64,000 nucleotides of DNA from contig NZ_JAPEOK010000001.1 of assembly GCF_026341515.1 (NCBI RefSeq), positions 3,348,001-3,412,000 on the forward strand, written 5' to 3'. Shown here one piece after another: positions 25,487-34,097 of the stretch. The stretch's first letter is position 1; each line of letters starts with the position of its first letter. Made by a program: the position numbers and the translations under genes. Source of the stretch: Streptomyces sp. NBC_00878. GTDB taxonomy: Bacteria > Actinomycetota > Actinomycetes > Streptomycetales > Streptomycetaceae. Under the pieces are notes generated by a model, which made no database searches, was not told the origin of the DNA, and was given only the letters and a program-made list of their open reading frames with translations.

Positions 25487-25515
25487 TTGAGTGTGCCGTC
25501 GCGGCACAGTGTTGA
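25487..25515 (+). promoter_or_regulatory. MerR-type promoter/operator upstream of the amidase
   Basis: TTGAGT followed by the palindrome GTGCCG-tcg-CGGCAC (25493-25507) and GTGTTGAC matches almost base for base the promoter of the two MerR genes (TTGACT, GTGCCGTTGCGGCAC, GTGTTGGC). It lies 170 bp upstream of the amidase, facing it, so the amidase or a lost gene before it was under the same regulator. Confidence 0.6.
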
Positions 25516-25678
25516 CTCAGGCCATGGCTGATCAACATCGCTACGCAGTGTCTGACGCGGTCGTGACCGGTCGACCGAGACCTGCGCGAGGTCGTAGCCG
25601 GGACGCCGATGGCCGAGGCCCCGTGACGTTGGACATGCCTCGGACCGGGCCCCTTATCGCTCTGATGGGAGCACTCGT

Positions 25679-27184
25679 ATGGGTATCACTTGGGATGAGT
25701 ACCGGGAGCACGATGCCGTCGGGCTGGCCGAGCTGGTGAAGTCCGGGGCGGTGAGCCCGGTTGAACTGCTCGGGGCGGCGATTGCCCGTGCCGACGCCGT
25801 CGAGCCGACGATCAACGCGATCCGCCACCGACTCGACGACGATGCCCGTGCCCGTGCTCGCAGTCCGCTGGCAGGCCCGTTCGCCGGCGTCCCGTTCCTG
25901 ATCAAAGACTTGGGCCAGCACCTCGCCGGGGTTCCAACCGGCAGTGGGAATCGATCGCTGGCACGCTTCCCGCGCCCGGAGACGTCCACGGTGGTACAGC
26001 GTTGGCTCGACGCCGGTCTGGTCGTGTTCGGCCGGACCACGACCCCCGAATTCGGCGCCCGCGCGATAACCGAGCCGGTCGCGGGGGGCCCGACCCGCAA
26101 CCCCTGGGACCCGTCGCGGACGCCCGGTGGCAGCTCCGGCGGGTCCGCGGCGGCCGTCGCGGCCGGAGTCGTCCCGGTCGCGGGCGGGAACGACGGCGGG
26201 GGCTCCATCCGGATTCCGGCTGCGGCCTGCGGGCTGTTCGGGCTCAAGCCGGGGCGGGGCGTCGTCCCGTCCGGGCCGGAGGTCGACGAGGTCTTCCATG
26301 GCGCCGCGGTGCAGGGCGTGCTGTCGCGCACGGTCCGTGACTCCGCCGCGATGCTCGACGTCCTGGCCGGCTCCGCACCGGAGGGCCCGTACCGGGCGGC
26401 TCCGGCGGAGCGTCCGTACGCCGAGGCCGTCGTCGACGACCCACGCCCGCTGCGGATCGGGCTGAGCACGGAGTCCCCGCTTGGCGGACCGGTTGATCCG
26501 CAGGCCGCCGCCGCGGTTCAGGACGCGGGGGAGTTGCTCACCGACCTCGGACACGTCGTGGAGGAGTCCGCCCCGGCCATCGACGGGCAGCGCCTGGCCA
26601 CCGACTTCCTCACGGCCTGGTTCGCGATGGTCGCCGCCGAGGTCACGGCCGCACGGGAGTTCACCGGCTGCGGCGAGGACGACTTCGAGATCGAGACCCG
26701 GATGATGGCTGCGATCGGCCGGAGCCTTTCGGCGCCGGAGTATCTGGCCACGCAGTCCCGCTGGCAGCAGCACACCCGGGCGCTGGCCGCGTTCCACGAG
26801 CGCTACGACATGCTGCTCACCCCGACCATGGCCCGGCCGGCGTGGCCGATCGGCGAGTTCGATCTCGCCTTGCCGGTCCGGCTCGCCGCACGGGGGCTGC
26901 TGGCTGCCCGGATCGGCGGTGTGCTGGGGCGGATGAACCTCGTCGAGAAACTGGCCGTCGCGAACCTTGAGCCCGCGCCCTTCACCCAGCTGGCGAACGT
27001 GACCGGGCGCCCGGCGTCGTCGGTGCCGCTCTACCGGATGTCGAGTGGGCTGCCGCTCGGTATCCAGTTCGTCGGGCGTCCGGGTTCGGAGCCCGAGCTT
27101 CTGGCACTGGCCGCGCAGTTGGAGCGGGCGCAGCCGTGGGCGCATCTCTGGCCGTCGTTGCCCGATTCGCCGTCCGCGGCCTGA
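25679..27184 (+). CDS. Amidase-signature family hydrolase
   Basis: 501 residues. The Ser-cisSer-Lys triad is visible: Lys76 in PFLIKDLG, Ser152 in PGGSSGGSAAAVAAG, nucleophile Ser176 in GGSIRIPAAACG. C-terminal part LPLGIQFVGRPGSEPELLALA is typical. Length is normal, no signal peptide, so it should hydrolyse amides in the cytoplasm; the substrate cannot be read from sequence. The ATG is the first conserved start (MGITWDEYREHDAVGLAELV). The MerR-type operator 170 bp upstream suggests inducible expression. The HIT-family gene follows 23 bp downstream. Confidence 0.93.
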   Translation: MGITWDEYREHDAVGLAELVKSGAVSPVELLGAAIARADAVEPTINAIRHRLDDDARARARSPLAGPFAGVPFLIKDLGQHLAGVPTGSGNRSLARFPRPETSTVVQRWLDAGLVVFGRTTTPEFGARAITEPVAGGPTRNPWDPSRTPGGSSGGSAAAVAAGVVPVAGGNDGGGSIRIPAAACGLFGLKPGRGVVPSGPEVDEVFHGAAVQGVLSRTVRDSAAMLDVLAGSAPEGPYRAAPAERPYAEAVVDDPRPLRIGLSTESPLGGPVDPQAAAAVQDAGELLTDLGHVVEESAPAIDGQRLATDFLTAWFAMVAAEVTAAREFTGCGEDDFEIETRMMAAIGRSLSAPEYLATQSRWQQHTRALAAFHERYDMLLTPTMARPAWPIGEFDLALPVRLAARGLLAARIGGVLGRMNLVEKLAVANLEPAPFTQLANVTGRPASSVPLYRMSSGLPLGIQFVGRPGSEPELLALAAQLERAQPWAHLWPSLPDSPSAA

Positions 27185-27207
27185 CGTCTCTGAGGACAAT
27201 TTCACGT

Positions 27208-27645
27208 ATGACTACTGTGTTCTCACGCATTATCGCTGGCGAGCTGCCCGGACGCTTCGTCTGGCAGGATCCGGAAATCGTCGCTTTTCTGTCCATCGCT
27301 CCGTTGCGGCCTGGTCACACTCTTGTTGTGCCGCGGCGTGAGGTCGACCGGTGGACGGACGCTGACGGGACCCTTCTGGCGCGTTGCTTCGAGGTAGCCC
27401 AGGCCGTGGGGCAAGGGGTGCAGCGGGCTTGGAACGCTCCACGTGCCGGCCTCGTCATCGCAGGCTTTGAGGTGCCGCATTTGCATATACATGTCGCGCC
27501 GGTCTGGGACATGTCCGACTTTGATTTCAGCAAGGCCAAGCAGGAGGAGGATCAGTCAGCTTTGGCCGAAGCAGCAGCAAAGCTCCGTGCCGCCCTGCTG
27601 GAACTCGGTTATGAACAGGCACGGGACTTTGACCCCGGAGTGTGA
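27208..27645 (+). CDS. HIT-family nucleotide hydrolase/transferase
   Basis: 145 residues. The histidine triad HLHIHV (His91, His93, His95; His93 should be the nucleophile) and the N-terminal block VFSRIIAGELPGRFVWQD are standard for HIT proteins, which split nucleotide-phosphate linkages such as in AMP-lysine or dinucleoside polyphosphates. ATG 27208 is 23 bp after the amidase stop, so the two may share a transcript. The duplicated MerR block begins 38 bp after its stop. Confidence 0.93.
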   Translation: MTTVFSRIIAGELPGRFVWQDPEIVAFLSIAPLRPGHTLVVPRREVDRWTDADGTLLARCFEVAQAVGQGVQRAWNAPRAGLVIAGFEVPHLHIHVAPVWDMSDFDFSKAKQEEDQSALAEAAAKLRAALLELGYEQARDFDPGV

Positions 27646-27683
27646 ACCGGAACTCGCGCGACCGCGCACTGCCCAGCTGCCGC

Positions 27684-28526
27684 GAGCCGGAAGCCGAACA
27701 GCATCAGCCCGGTCCCGATCGCGATGCCGATCGTGAGCGGCAGGGGGAGGGCTTGACTGTGCCGTTGCGGCACGGTGTTGGCTGGGAGCCATGAGCTGGA
27801 GTACTCGGGAGATCGCCGAGCTTGCCGGCACCAGCCTGCGGGCGGTACGGCATTACCACGAGGTCGGGCTGCTGGCGGAGCCCGAGCGTCGCGTCAACGG
27901 CTACAAGCAGTACGGCGTGCCGCACCTGGTCCGCCTGCTGCGGGTCAAGCGTCTGGTTGATCTCGGGTTCTCGCTGAACCAGATCGCGGAGACGGTGGAC
28001 GAGGGTGAGCACCCCGGGCAGGCACTGCGCACGCTCGACGCGGAGCTGGCCGCGACCATCGAGCGGCTGCAGCGGGCCCGGCTCGAACTCGCGGCACTGA
28101 TCGACCTGCGTGCCCCGGCCGACCTGCCTATGGAACTCACGCCCGGCGAAGCAACGGTGCTGTCCGAGACCGACCGCTCGCTCCTGCTGGTCATGACCCG
28201 GTTGATGAACGGGGAGCAGCTGCAGGCCTACGGTGCACTGGTGCGCAATCTGCCTGCTCACCCGGTCAATCGGGAGTTCGGCGAACTGCCCGCTGACGCA
28301 GGCGAGCACCTCCGCCAAGACCTCGTGGAGCGGATGGTGCCCTACCTGCGCCGGCTGCGGCAGGACCACCCGGACCTGCCCGATCTGTACACGGACAACC
28401 CGAGGGGGGAGAAATTCGTCCGAGAGACCATGGAGACGGTCCTGCGTGAGCTGTACAACCCGGCGCAGCTCGACGTTCTGCACCGGACCCACGTGATCGT
28501 GGACGAGCCCACCCAGCCTCGACCGG
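27684..28526 (+). repeat. 843-bp inverted duplication, copy B
   Basis: Matches 12369-13211 in opposite orientation, same length, with about three mismatches that I could find. On the left, similarity may continue beyond a deletion of about 24 bp relative to copy A (AGCTGCCG then CGCGAG). Confidence 0.92.
27759..27773. promoter_or_regulatory. MerR-type operator, copy B
   Basis: GTGCCG-ttg-CGGCAC between a TTGACT box and the MerR start at 27791; identical to copy A. Confidence 0.65.
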
Positions 28527-28552
28527 GGCGGAACGCTACCGAACTTCGTTGA
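27791..28552 (+). CDS. MerR-family regulator, copy B
   Basis: 253 residues, identical to copy A (12343-13104) except for its last seven residues (GRNATELR end), because the duplication ends inside the gene at 28526. MerR winged helix at residues 1-70, coiled-coil near 85-105, then an unassigned effector domain. A third operator of the same type precedes the amidase, only 2 kb upstream, so copy B is well placed to act there. The FAD oxidoreductase starts 70 bp downstream and may be co-transcribed. Either copy could be the original. Confidence 0.93.
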   Translation: MSWSTREIAELAGTSLRAVRHYHEVGLLAEPERRVNGYKQYGVPHLVRLLRVKRLVDLGFSLNQIAETVDEGEHPGQALRTLDAELAATIERLQRARLELAALIDLRAPADLPMELTPGEATVLSETDRSLLLVMTRLMNGEQLQAYGALVRNLPAHPVNREFGELPADAGEHLRQDLVERMVPYLRRLRQDHPDLPDLYTDNPRGEKFVRETMETVLRELYNPAQLDVLHRTHVIVDEPTQPRPGRNATELR

Positions 28553-28622
28553 CCGCGCCGGTTTCCGGCTCCATGCCGTCGCCGTCGACGGCCGCACCCG
28601 TAAGCGACACGCAGGAGTGACA

Positions 28623-30179
28623 ATGCAGTCCCATGCCCATGCAGATGCCCGCGACGCAGTCAGCACTGCCTTGCTGGCTGAGCTGCGGTCCAGAATCCCT
28701 GCGGGCCGTGTGCTCACCAACGGGCCGGAGTACGCAAAAGCAGTGGCGTTGTTCAACGCAGCGGTCGATGTCCGTCCTGCTGTCGTCGTGCGGTGCGCGA
28801 CCACCGCTGACGTGCAGGCCGCGATACGCGCGTCTCGCAACCATGGGGTGCCGATCTCGGTACGCGGCGGGGGTCATGACTTCTGGGGACGGGCGTTCCG
28901 TCCCGGCGGACTGGTTCTCGATCTGACTGACATGCGGGGAGTTCAGGTCGACATCGGCCGCTGTTTCGCGACGGTAGGTGGCGGGGCACTCTCGTCCGAC
29001 GTCGTATCCGCTGCCGAGCGGGCGGGCCTGACGGCGGTCACCGGAACGGCGGGCGCCGTCGGCATGGTCGGCCTCACGCTCGGCGGCGGATACGGCCCCC
29101 TGATCGGGCAGTTCGGGCTCGCGGCCGACAACCTGCTCGGCGCCGAAGTCGTCCTGGCCGACGGTTCACGAGTGCACACCGACGCCGACCATCATCCGGA
29201 CCTCTTCTGGGCGTTGCGGGGCGGCGGCGGCAACTTCGGTGTCGTGACCTCGGCGCGGATCCGTCTGCACCCCGTGCCGACAGTCGTGTCGGGCACCATC
29301 TTGTACCCGATCGTCCAGAGCGCCGACATTCTCGCCGACCTCGGTGGGATCCTTCAGGACTGTCCGGATGAGCTGACGGTGGACGTGGGGTTCCTTCCCG
29401 GCCCGGACGGGAAGCCGACGGTGTACGTCGCGCCGACCTGGTCGGGGGACATCGAGGTGGGGAACGCCGAGAACGGGCCGGTGCGTGCCCTGGCCAGACT
29501 CGGTACACCCGTGCTGGCCGAGATTGGACCGGTCGCCCGTTCCGCGGCGTTGGCCGCGACGGACACCATGTTCCCACCCGGGCGGATGGGCGCGATTCGC
29601 ACGCGCACCGTCCAGAGCATCTCCGGCTCCATCGCGACCGTCCTGGACCGGGCTGCCCAGGAGTTCACCTCACCGTTCTCCGCGATCGTGTGGCATCAGT
29701 TCCATGGTGCCGCCGCCCGTCTGCCCCTCGGCTCGACGGCTTTCGGCCGACGCGAACCGCACCTGATGGTCGAGCTGATCTCTTTGTGGGAGGGCGAAAG
29801 CAAGGGCAACGCAGGAGCCGGCGATGGTAGGTCCCCGCACCTGCGCTGGCTGGAAGCGTTGCACGCGGCGCTTGAGCCGTTCTCGTTGCCGGGTGGCTAC
29901 GTGAACTTCCTGGGGCCGGAGACTCCCGACCAGGTCGCGGAGTCCTACGGGCCGAACACCGAGCGTTTGCTAGCCGTGAAGTCTGCGGTCGACCCGGACT
30001 CCGTCTTCGCCGCCACGCCGCTCCCCAGCGGGAGTGCCGACGCCGGTTCCAGGCCCGTGTCAGGCGTGGAACCGGAGCATCCGGGGGTGCCGGCGGTCCC
30101 ACCGGAGAACGGCATCGGGCCGTCGGACATTGGCCACGTTGGCCTCGGGCTTTCACCAAGGGGGCCGTCCGACGGGTGA
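28623..30179 (+). CDS. FAD-linked (berberine-bridge type) oxidoreductase
   Basis: 518 residues. PCMH-type FAD domain: VVVRCATTADVQAAIRASRN, SVRGGGHDFWG with His85 as the likely 8-alpha covalent FAD site, GMVGLTLGGGYG, LFWALRGGGGNFGVVTSARI. In bicovalent members a Cys sits just before the second motif; here the residue is not Cys (AVGMVGLT), so single attachment is expected. The BBE C-terminal segment is present (YGPNTERLLAVKSAVDPDSVF). A tail of about 50 Pro/Gly-rich residues is unusual. ATG 28623 with AGGAG is preferred to GTG 28617. No signal peptide. The substrate is unknown; the family oxidises sugars, alkaloids or polyketides. Confidence 0.9.
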   Translation: MQSHAHADARDAVSTALLAELRSRIPAGRVLTNGPEYAKAVALFNAAVDVRPAVVVRCATTADVQAAIRASRNHGVPISVRGGGHDFWGRAFRPGGLVLDLTDMRGVQVDIGRCFATVGGGALSSDVVSAAERAGLTAVTGTAGAVGMVGLTLGGGYGPLIGQFGLAADNLLGAEVVLADGSRVHTDADHHPDLFWALRGGGGNFGVVTSARIRLHPVPTVVSGTILYPIVQSADILADLGGILQDCPDELTVDVGFLPGPDGKPTVYVAPTWSGDIEVGNAENGPVRALARLGTPVLAEIGPVARSAALAATDTMFPPGRMGAIRTRTVQSISGSIATVLDRAAQEFTSPFSAIVWHQFHGAAARLPLGSTAFGRREPHLMVELISLWEGESKGNAGAGDGRSPHLRWLEALHAALEPFSLPGGYVNFLGPETPDQVAESYGPNTERLLAVKSAVDPDSVFAATPLPSGSADAGSRPVSGVEPEHPGVPAVPPENGIGPSDIGHVGLGLSPRGPSDG

Positions 30180-30241
30180 TCAGATAGCCGGGGAGCGCCT
30201 CTGAACTGGGACGGTAGGGCTTGTCGAAGGTCCTGTTCGTC

Positions 30242-30266
30242 ACCCGGGGAGAAGCCCTCCCCGGGT
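30242..30266 (+). terminator. Terminator-like hairpin after the FAD oxidoreductase
   Basis: ACCCGGGGA / TCCCCGGGT, perfect 9-bp stem with a 7-nt loop, 62 bp past the stop. The remaining 240 bp to the convergent TetR gene show nothing else. Confidence 0.75.
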
Positions 30267-30505
30267 CCAGGACGCCGGGCAGGGTCAGGCGCCACCGGCC
30301 GCTGTATCCGGTATGGAGAGCCGGGGTCTTCGTCGGACTGGCCGAAATAGCGCCCTGGGCCACAGAGTTCATATGGGCGCTACGGCGTTGTCGTGCCTTG
30401 GGAGATCGGCGGTTGAGCGGCGTACACAGTACGTGCAGCAGCGGCCGTGTCCCCTCCTGCCTCCGCGGCTGAGCCCATCGGAGTGTGCCGCTCAGGGGGC
30501 ACCGC

Positions 30506-31222
30506 TTACTCCTGTCGATCGGCGGCGCCCTCGTCCGGCGCTGCGGGCGCCTCGTCGACCTGGACCGGGTCGCCCACGGCGCCCCCGGTGGCCGTGCGGA
30601 CAGCGTCCGCAATGAAAGCGAAACTCTCGTCACCGAGCTTCCGCGGATCGGTGCCGTCCAGAAGGCCGGCTCCGACGTACTCGTTGATGACTCGCAGGGC
30701 GGCCGCGGCGGCCGCGGCGTGCAGACGTACCTGTAGGTCGTCGGGCTTGATTCCGAGGCGAGTCGCGATGACCGCTGCCAGTTCGTGTTCCACCTGGTCG
30801 CAGGCCATCAGCCAGGCCGTGCGCAGGGCCGGTTCGGTCTCGGCCAATCGAATCATCTTGACGCCCAGCCCGGCATCGGCCTGCTCCGAAGGGCTGATCT
30901 CGCTGACCAACCGCTTCGCCTCCGTGGCGAAGTGCTCCTCCAAAGAGCGGTGCAGCGGCCAACTGCGCAGAGTGGCCAGTTCCCACTCCACGCTCTGCGC
31001 AACGATCGGCTCCGCGCAGCTCTCCTTGCTTCGGAAATGACGCCAGATGGTGCGGGTCGACAGGCCCACCGCCTCGGCGATCTGGTCACCGCTCGTGCCG
31101 TCGACGCCCTGCGCCCAGAACAGGCGTGCCGCCTCCCGCGAGATCTCCAGACGTACACGACGGCGGCGCTGCTCACTCATCCCGCCACGGCTGCGTTCGG
31201 TCGATACCACGTCGTCGGCCAT
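30506..31222 (-). CDS. TetR-family regulator (paralogue of the one at 10.0 kb)
   Basis: 238 residues. Recognition helices TSGDQIAEAVGLSTRTIWRHFRS are almost the same as in the TetR at 10014-10667, and much of the effector domain matches (EPALRTAWLMACDQVE, ATGGAVGD). The C-terminal tail is acidic and Pro-rich. ATG 31222 has a poor ribosome site; MSEQRR at 31180 is an alternative. It is divergent from the CocE hydrolase gene with two palindromic operators in the 256-bp gap, so it should repress both itself and that gene. Confidence 0.94.
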   Translation of the reverse strand: MADDVVSTERSRGGMSEQRRRRVRLEISREAARLFWAQGVDGTSGDQIAEAVGLSTRTIWRHFRSKESCAEPIVAQSVEWELATLRSWPLHRSLEEHFATEAKRLVSEISPSEQADAGLGVKMIRLAETEPALRTAWLMACDQVEHELAAVIATRLGIKPDDLQVRLHAAAAAAALRVINEYVGAGLLDGTDPRKLGDESFAFIADAVRTATGGAVGDPVQVDEAPAAPDEGAADRQE

Positions 31223-31249
31223 CTTTTCGCCACCCTTTCACCATCGCGC

Positions 31250-31278
31250 TCACTCAGTGCCATATTGACATTAAGTGA
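31250..31278. promoter_or_regulatory. 29-bp palindromic operator near the TetR gene
   Basis: Starts TCACTCAGTGCCATATTGAC and ends ATTAAGTGA, 28 bp upstream of the TetR start. TCACT ends and inner half-sites are symmetric; length and layout match the DUF3159 element at 11619-11647. Confidence 0.7.
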
Positions 31279-31339
31279 CGCTGCACGCCAGCTAGTGCGC
31301 GTGCCTCGATCCGGACTCAAGCGCATCCGCTTGCCATAT

Positions 31340-31372
31340 CTGTCACTTAGTGACACTGTCACTAAGTGACAG
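31340..31372. promoter_or_regulatory. 33-bp double operator before the CocE gene
   Basis: CTGTCACTTAGTGACA followed by CTGTCACTAAGTGACAG: two 13-bp palindromes (GTCACTTAGTGAC and its complement) that together form a palindrome imperfect only at the centre. It lies 106 bp upstream of the hydrolase start, overlapping a likely promoter. Predicted TetR site. Confidence 0.8.
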
Positions 31373-31478
31373 AGGGGTCCCGCCGCGCGGTGGCCTTTGC
31401 CGCTCGCTGTGCAAGGCCGACCTGCGCAGCGAGTGATCCCCTTCCGAGCCCACCCCTACCCGAGCTCCGGAGTACCGC

Positions 31479-33239
31479 ATGAGGAAACGACCAGCCGCCA
31501 CCGCCGCAGCCCTGCTCACGGCCTGCGCTCTGACCTGCGGCCTCATAGGGGCAGCCGTCGCCGCGCCGGACCAGGCAACCGACGGCGGCCGAACCGGGAG
31601 GACGACCGTCGCCACTGCTACCGATTCGATCACGCACGAGGAGAACGGGCGGGTGCCGGAAGGGGCGCGCTGGACCCAGCACTACTTCCCCTCCTCGGAC
31701 GGCTCCAAGACCGAGCTGCACGCCGACGTTCTGCTTCCTGAGAAGCTCCCCGAGGGCGCGAAGGTGCCCGTCATCATGTCGGCCGGCGCGTACTTCGGCC
31801 ACTCGGGGGAGTTGGAGGTCGAGGAGGAGCACGCCGGCCCCTCGGAGCGCTTCCGGGACCTCATCGAGGGAACCGACCTGTTCGACGAGGGGTACGCCTT
31901 CGTCATGGTGGACACCCGTGGCTTCGGCGGCTCCACCGGATGCCTCGACCTCGGCGGGCCAGGAGACCAGGCCGACGTCAAGGCCGCGATCGACTGGAGC
32001 GCGAAACAGCCCTGGTCCACAGGCGCGGTGGGAATGTACGGAAAATCCTTCGACGCCTACACCGGTCTCCTCGGCAACAACGTCAAACACGACGCACTGA
32101 AAGCCGTCGTCGCCCAGGAGCCCATCTGGGATCTGTATCAGCAGCTCCACTCCAACGGCGTGCCGCGTCCGAACAGCGTCCAGCTGCCCACCAGCTACAA
32201 CCGCATAGCGGGCCTGCCTCAGTTGCCGGACGAGGACAAGCGGTACCGGACCAACGCCGCGTACGAGAAGAAGCACCCCGAGTGCCTGGTGCTCAACTCC
32301 TTCGGCCCCTCCATCGGTGACCCGGACGACCCGTACTGGAAGGACCGCAGCCCGGCCAGGAAGGCGAAGGACACCGCCACTCCGCTTCTCTTCACCCAAG
32401 GCACCGCCGAGACCAACACCCTGCCCGTGGGGATGGAGGAGTTCCTCGACAATCACCGTGGCCCCCAGCGGGCCTGGGTCGGCCCCTGGGACCACGTACG
32501 CGGCAATGAGCGCACACAGGACGGGAAGCTCGCGATGGGCCGCGCGACCTGGTTCAAGGAGACACTGTCCTTCTTCGACGAACACCTCAAGGGCATCGAC
32601 CCGAAGATCCAGTTCCCGAACTACGCCGTCCAGGACAACCTCGGCAACTGGCGCGCGGAGAAGTCCTGGCCCACAGCGAACCGCTCCGCGAACCTCCGTC
32701 TCGGCAATGGCTCGTACGTGGACAGCGGAGCGGGTTCGCAGCCGACGTCCCCAGAAGAGGAATCCGGTCGTGACGCTGGGAGCTTCCTCGTCTGGTCCGG
32801 GCCTCTCGAGACGGCCACCCGGGTCACCGGCACGCCCCGAATCACCATGACGGCCAAGGGCGAGGGGAACGTCATGGTCAAGCTGTACGACGTGGACGAG
32901 GACGGCAACGCTGTCGCATTCGACGAGCGAGTCTCCAGGCTGGACCGGGACCGGCTGGACATCGGCCTGAAGTCGACCGACTGGACCCTGCGGGCCGGTC
33001 ACCGCCTCGCCGTGGAGATCGGCTCGGTGCGGACCGGCGATTGGCTCGACACCCCCTCCAAGCAAAAGATCCGGATCAGTAACGCCCGTCTCCATCTGCC
33101 CTTGGACAACCCGGCTGAAGACATCGCCACCGGTGGCGACCGAGCGCCGTGGCTCGACACCTTCATGCAGATCAACGCGGCGCAGCTGAAGCCCGGCCCA
33201 GCCACGTTCTCGGTGCCCCCGGCCCGTGCGCGGCACTGA
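31479..33239 (+). CDS. Secreted CocE/NonD-family hydrolase (X-Pro dipeptidyl-peptidase-like)
   Basis: 586 residues. Sec signal peptide (RKRP, hydrophobic core, AAVAAP near residues 26-30). The alpha/beta-hydrolase core has the oxyanion-side VPVIMSAGAYFG, FVMVDTRGFGGSTG and nucleophile Ser190 in GMYGKSFDAYTGLL (usual form GxSYxG; Phe replaces Tyr). Catalytic His is probably in GPWDHVRG. The C-terminal jelly roll (ETATRVTGTPRITMTAKGEG, GHRLAVEIGSV) is complete. Such enzymes cleave X-Pro peptides, acyl esters or antibiotics such as cephalosporins; substrate unknown. A double TetR operator lies 106 bp upstream, so it is probably induced by a small molecule. Confidence 0.93.
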   Translation: MRKRPAATAAALLTACALTCGLIGAAVAAPDQATDGGRTGRTTVATATDSITHEENGRVPEGARWTQHYFPSSDGSKTELHADVLLPEKLPEGAKVPVIMSAGAYFGHSGELEVEEEHAGPSERFRDLIEGTDLFDEGYAFVMVDTRGFGGSTGCLDLGGPGDQADVKAAIDWSAKQPWSTGAVGMYGKSFDAYTGLLGNNVKHDALKAVVAQEPIWDLYQQLHSNGVPRPNSVQLPTSYNRIAGLPQLPDEDKRYRTNAAYEKKHPECLVLNSFGPSIGDPDDPYWKDRSPARKAKDTATPLLFTQGTAETNTLPVGMEEFLDNHRGPQRAWVGPWDHVRGNERTQDGKLAMGRATWFKETLSFFDEHLKGIDPKIQFPNYAVQDNLGNWRAEKSWPTANRSANLRLGNGSYVDSGAGSQPTSPEEESGRDAGSFLVWSGPLETATRVTGTPRITMTAKGEGNVMVKLYDVDEDGNAVAFDERVSRLDRDRLDIGLKSTDWTLRAGHRLAVEIGSVRTGDWLDTPSKQKIRISNARLHLPLDNPAEDIATGGDRAPWLDTFMQINAAQLKPGPATFSVPPARARH

Positions 33240-33324
33240 GGACGCCACACCGCTGGACAGCCTCGTCGCGTTGGCTCACGGGGCGGAGCACAGTTCCCCC
33301 ACGCAGCGCGGCCGACGACCATGC

Positions 33325-33362
33325 CGCGGGGCCCCGGCCAGGCCGGTGGGCGGGGCCCCGCG
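33325..33362 (+). terminator. Terminator hairpin after the CocE hydrolase
   Basis: CGCGGGGCCCCG / CGGGGCCCCGCG, perfect 12-bp stem with a 14-nt loop. The rest of the 295-bp gap to the convergent TetR gene holds nothing I can identify. Confidence 0.85.
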
Positions 33363-33534
33363 AGCCCAGCATGCGCCCGAGCAGCAACCGGCGACTGGCG
33401 GGCATCCGATAAGCCCGCCGTGCTCCGAAGCGCCTTCGCGTCCACATCAAGGAGGGCGGCATGACGAGCGGCACGATGCAGCCTCCGGCCCAACGTCCGA
33501 GTTCGGGCCCAGCCCGCGCCCGGAGCCCCGGTCG

Positions 33535-34077
33535 TCAGAGGGTGGGTGAGAGGCCGGCCCGGAGGATGTCGAGGTAGTTGTCGATCGCGGCCCCCTGCCG
33601 CTCCGCCGGGTGCTCGCTGACGGCGTGGATCAGGCCGCACAGGAGCTTGAGCAGGTTTTCGCCGGTGAGGGCAGGGGCAGGGCGGATGCGTGCGAGCAGG
33701 TGGGAGGTGACTTCGACCAGCTCTCCCTTGGCCCGGTGCAGAGAGTCCGTCTCGTCGGACCCGGTGATCAGAACGTCGGTGAGGCCCGGTCGCGCCAGGG
33801 CGGTCAGGAGTGCCGTGCGGAGGAAGTCAACGAGCGCCTTGGCGGGATCGGGGTGTCCGCCGGCTGCCGCCGCCGCATCGATGAGCTCTCGGACCGCCTC
33901 TTCCAGGACGGACTCCCGCATGGCCCGCTGCGTGGGGAAGACCCGATAGACCGTCCCGACCCCCACGCCCGCCCTGCGCGCGAGCTCGTTGAGGGTGAGC
34001 GCGATCTCCCCGCCGATGACGGCGCCGCGGGCCTCATCGAAGATCCTCTGCCTGTTGCGTGCGGCATCCGACCTCAT
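33535..34077 (-). CDS. TetR-family regulator of the adjacent hydrolase
   Basis: 180 residues. HTH LTLNELARRAGVGVGTVYRVFPT is canonical TetR. The C-terminal domain (ALARPGLTDVLITGSDETDS, LLKLLCGLIHAVSEHP) resembles SbtR-like TetR proteins. It is divergent from the hydrolase at 34171 with a 93-bp gap that carries an 11-bp inverted repeat and two GTGGATAACC direct repeats, so autoregulation plus control of the hydrolase is expected. Confidence 0.93.
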   Translation of the reverse strand: MRSDAARNRQRIFDEARGAVIGGEIALTLNELARRAGVGVGTVYRVFPTQRAMRESVLEEAVRELIDAAAAAGGHPDPAKALVDFLRTALLTALARPGLTDVLITGSDETDSLHRAKGELVEVTSHLLARIRPAPALTGENLLKLLCGLIHAVSEHPAERQGAAIDNYLDILRAGLSPTL

Positions 34078-34097
34078 GATCCCTCCTTCGCATACCT

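Noticed and set aside
25541..27205. Long open frame on the minus strand across the amidase gene
   Set aside because: It is antisense to a gene with a clear catalytic triad; its composition is Arg/Gly-rich as expected for a GC-bias shadow, and it has no family similarity.
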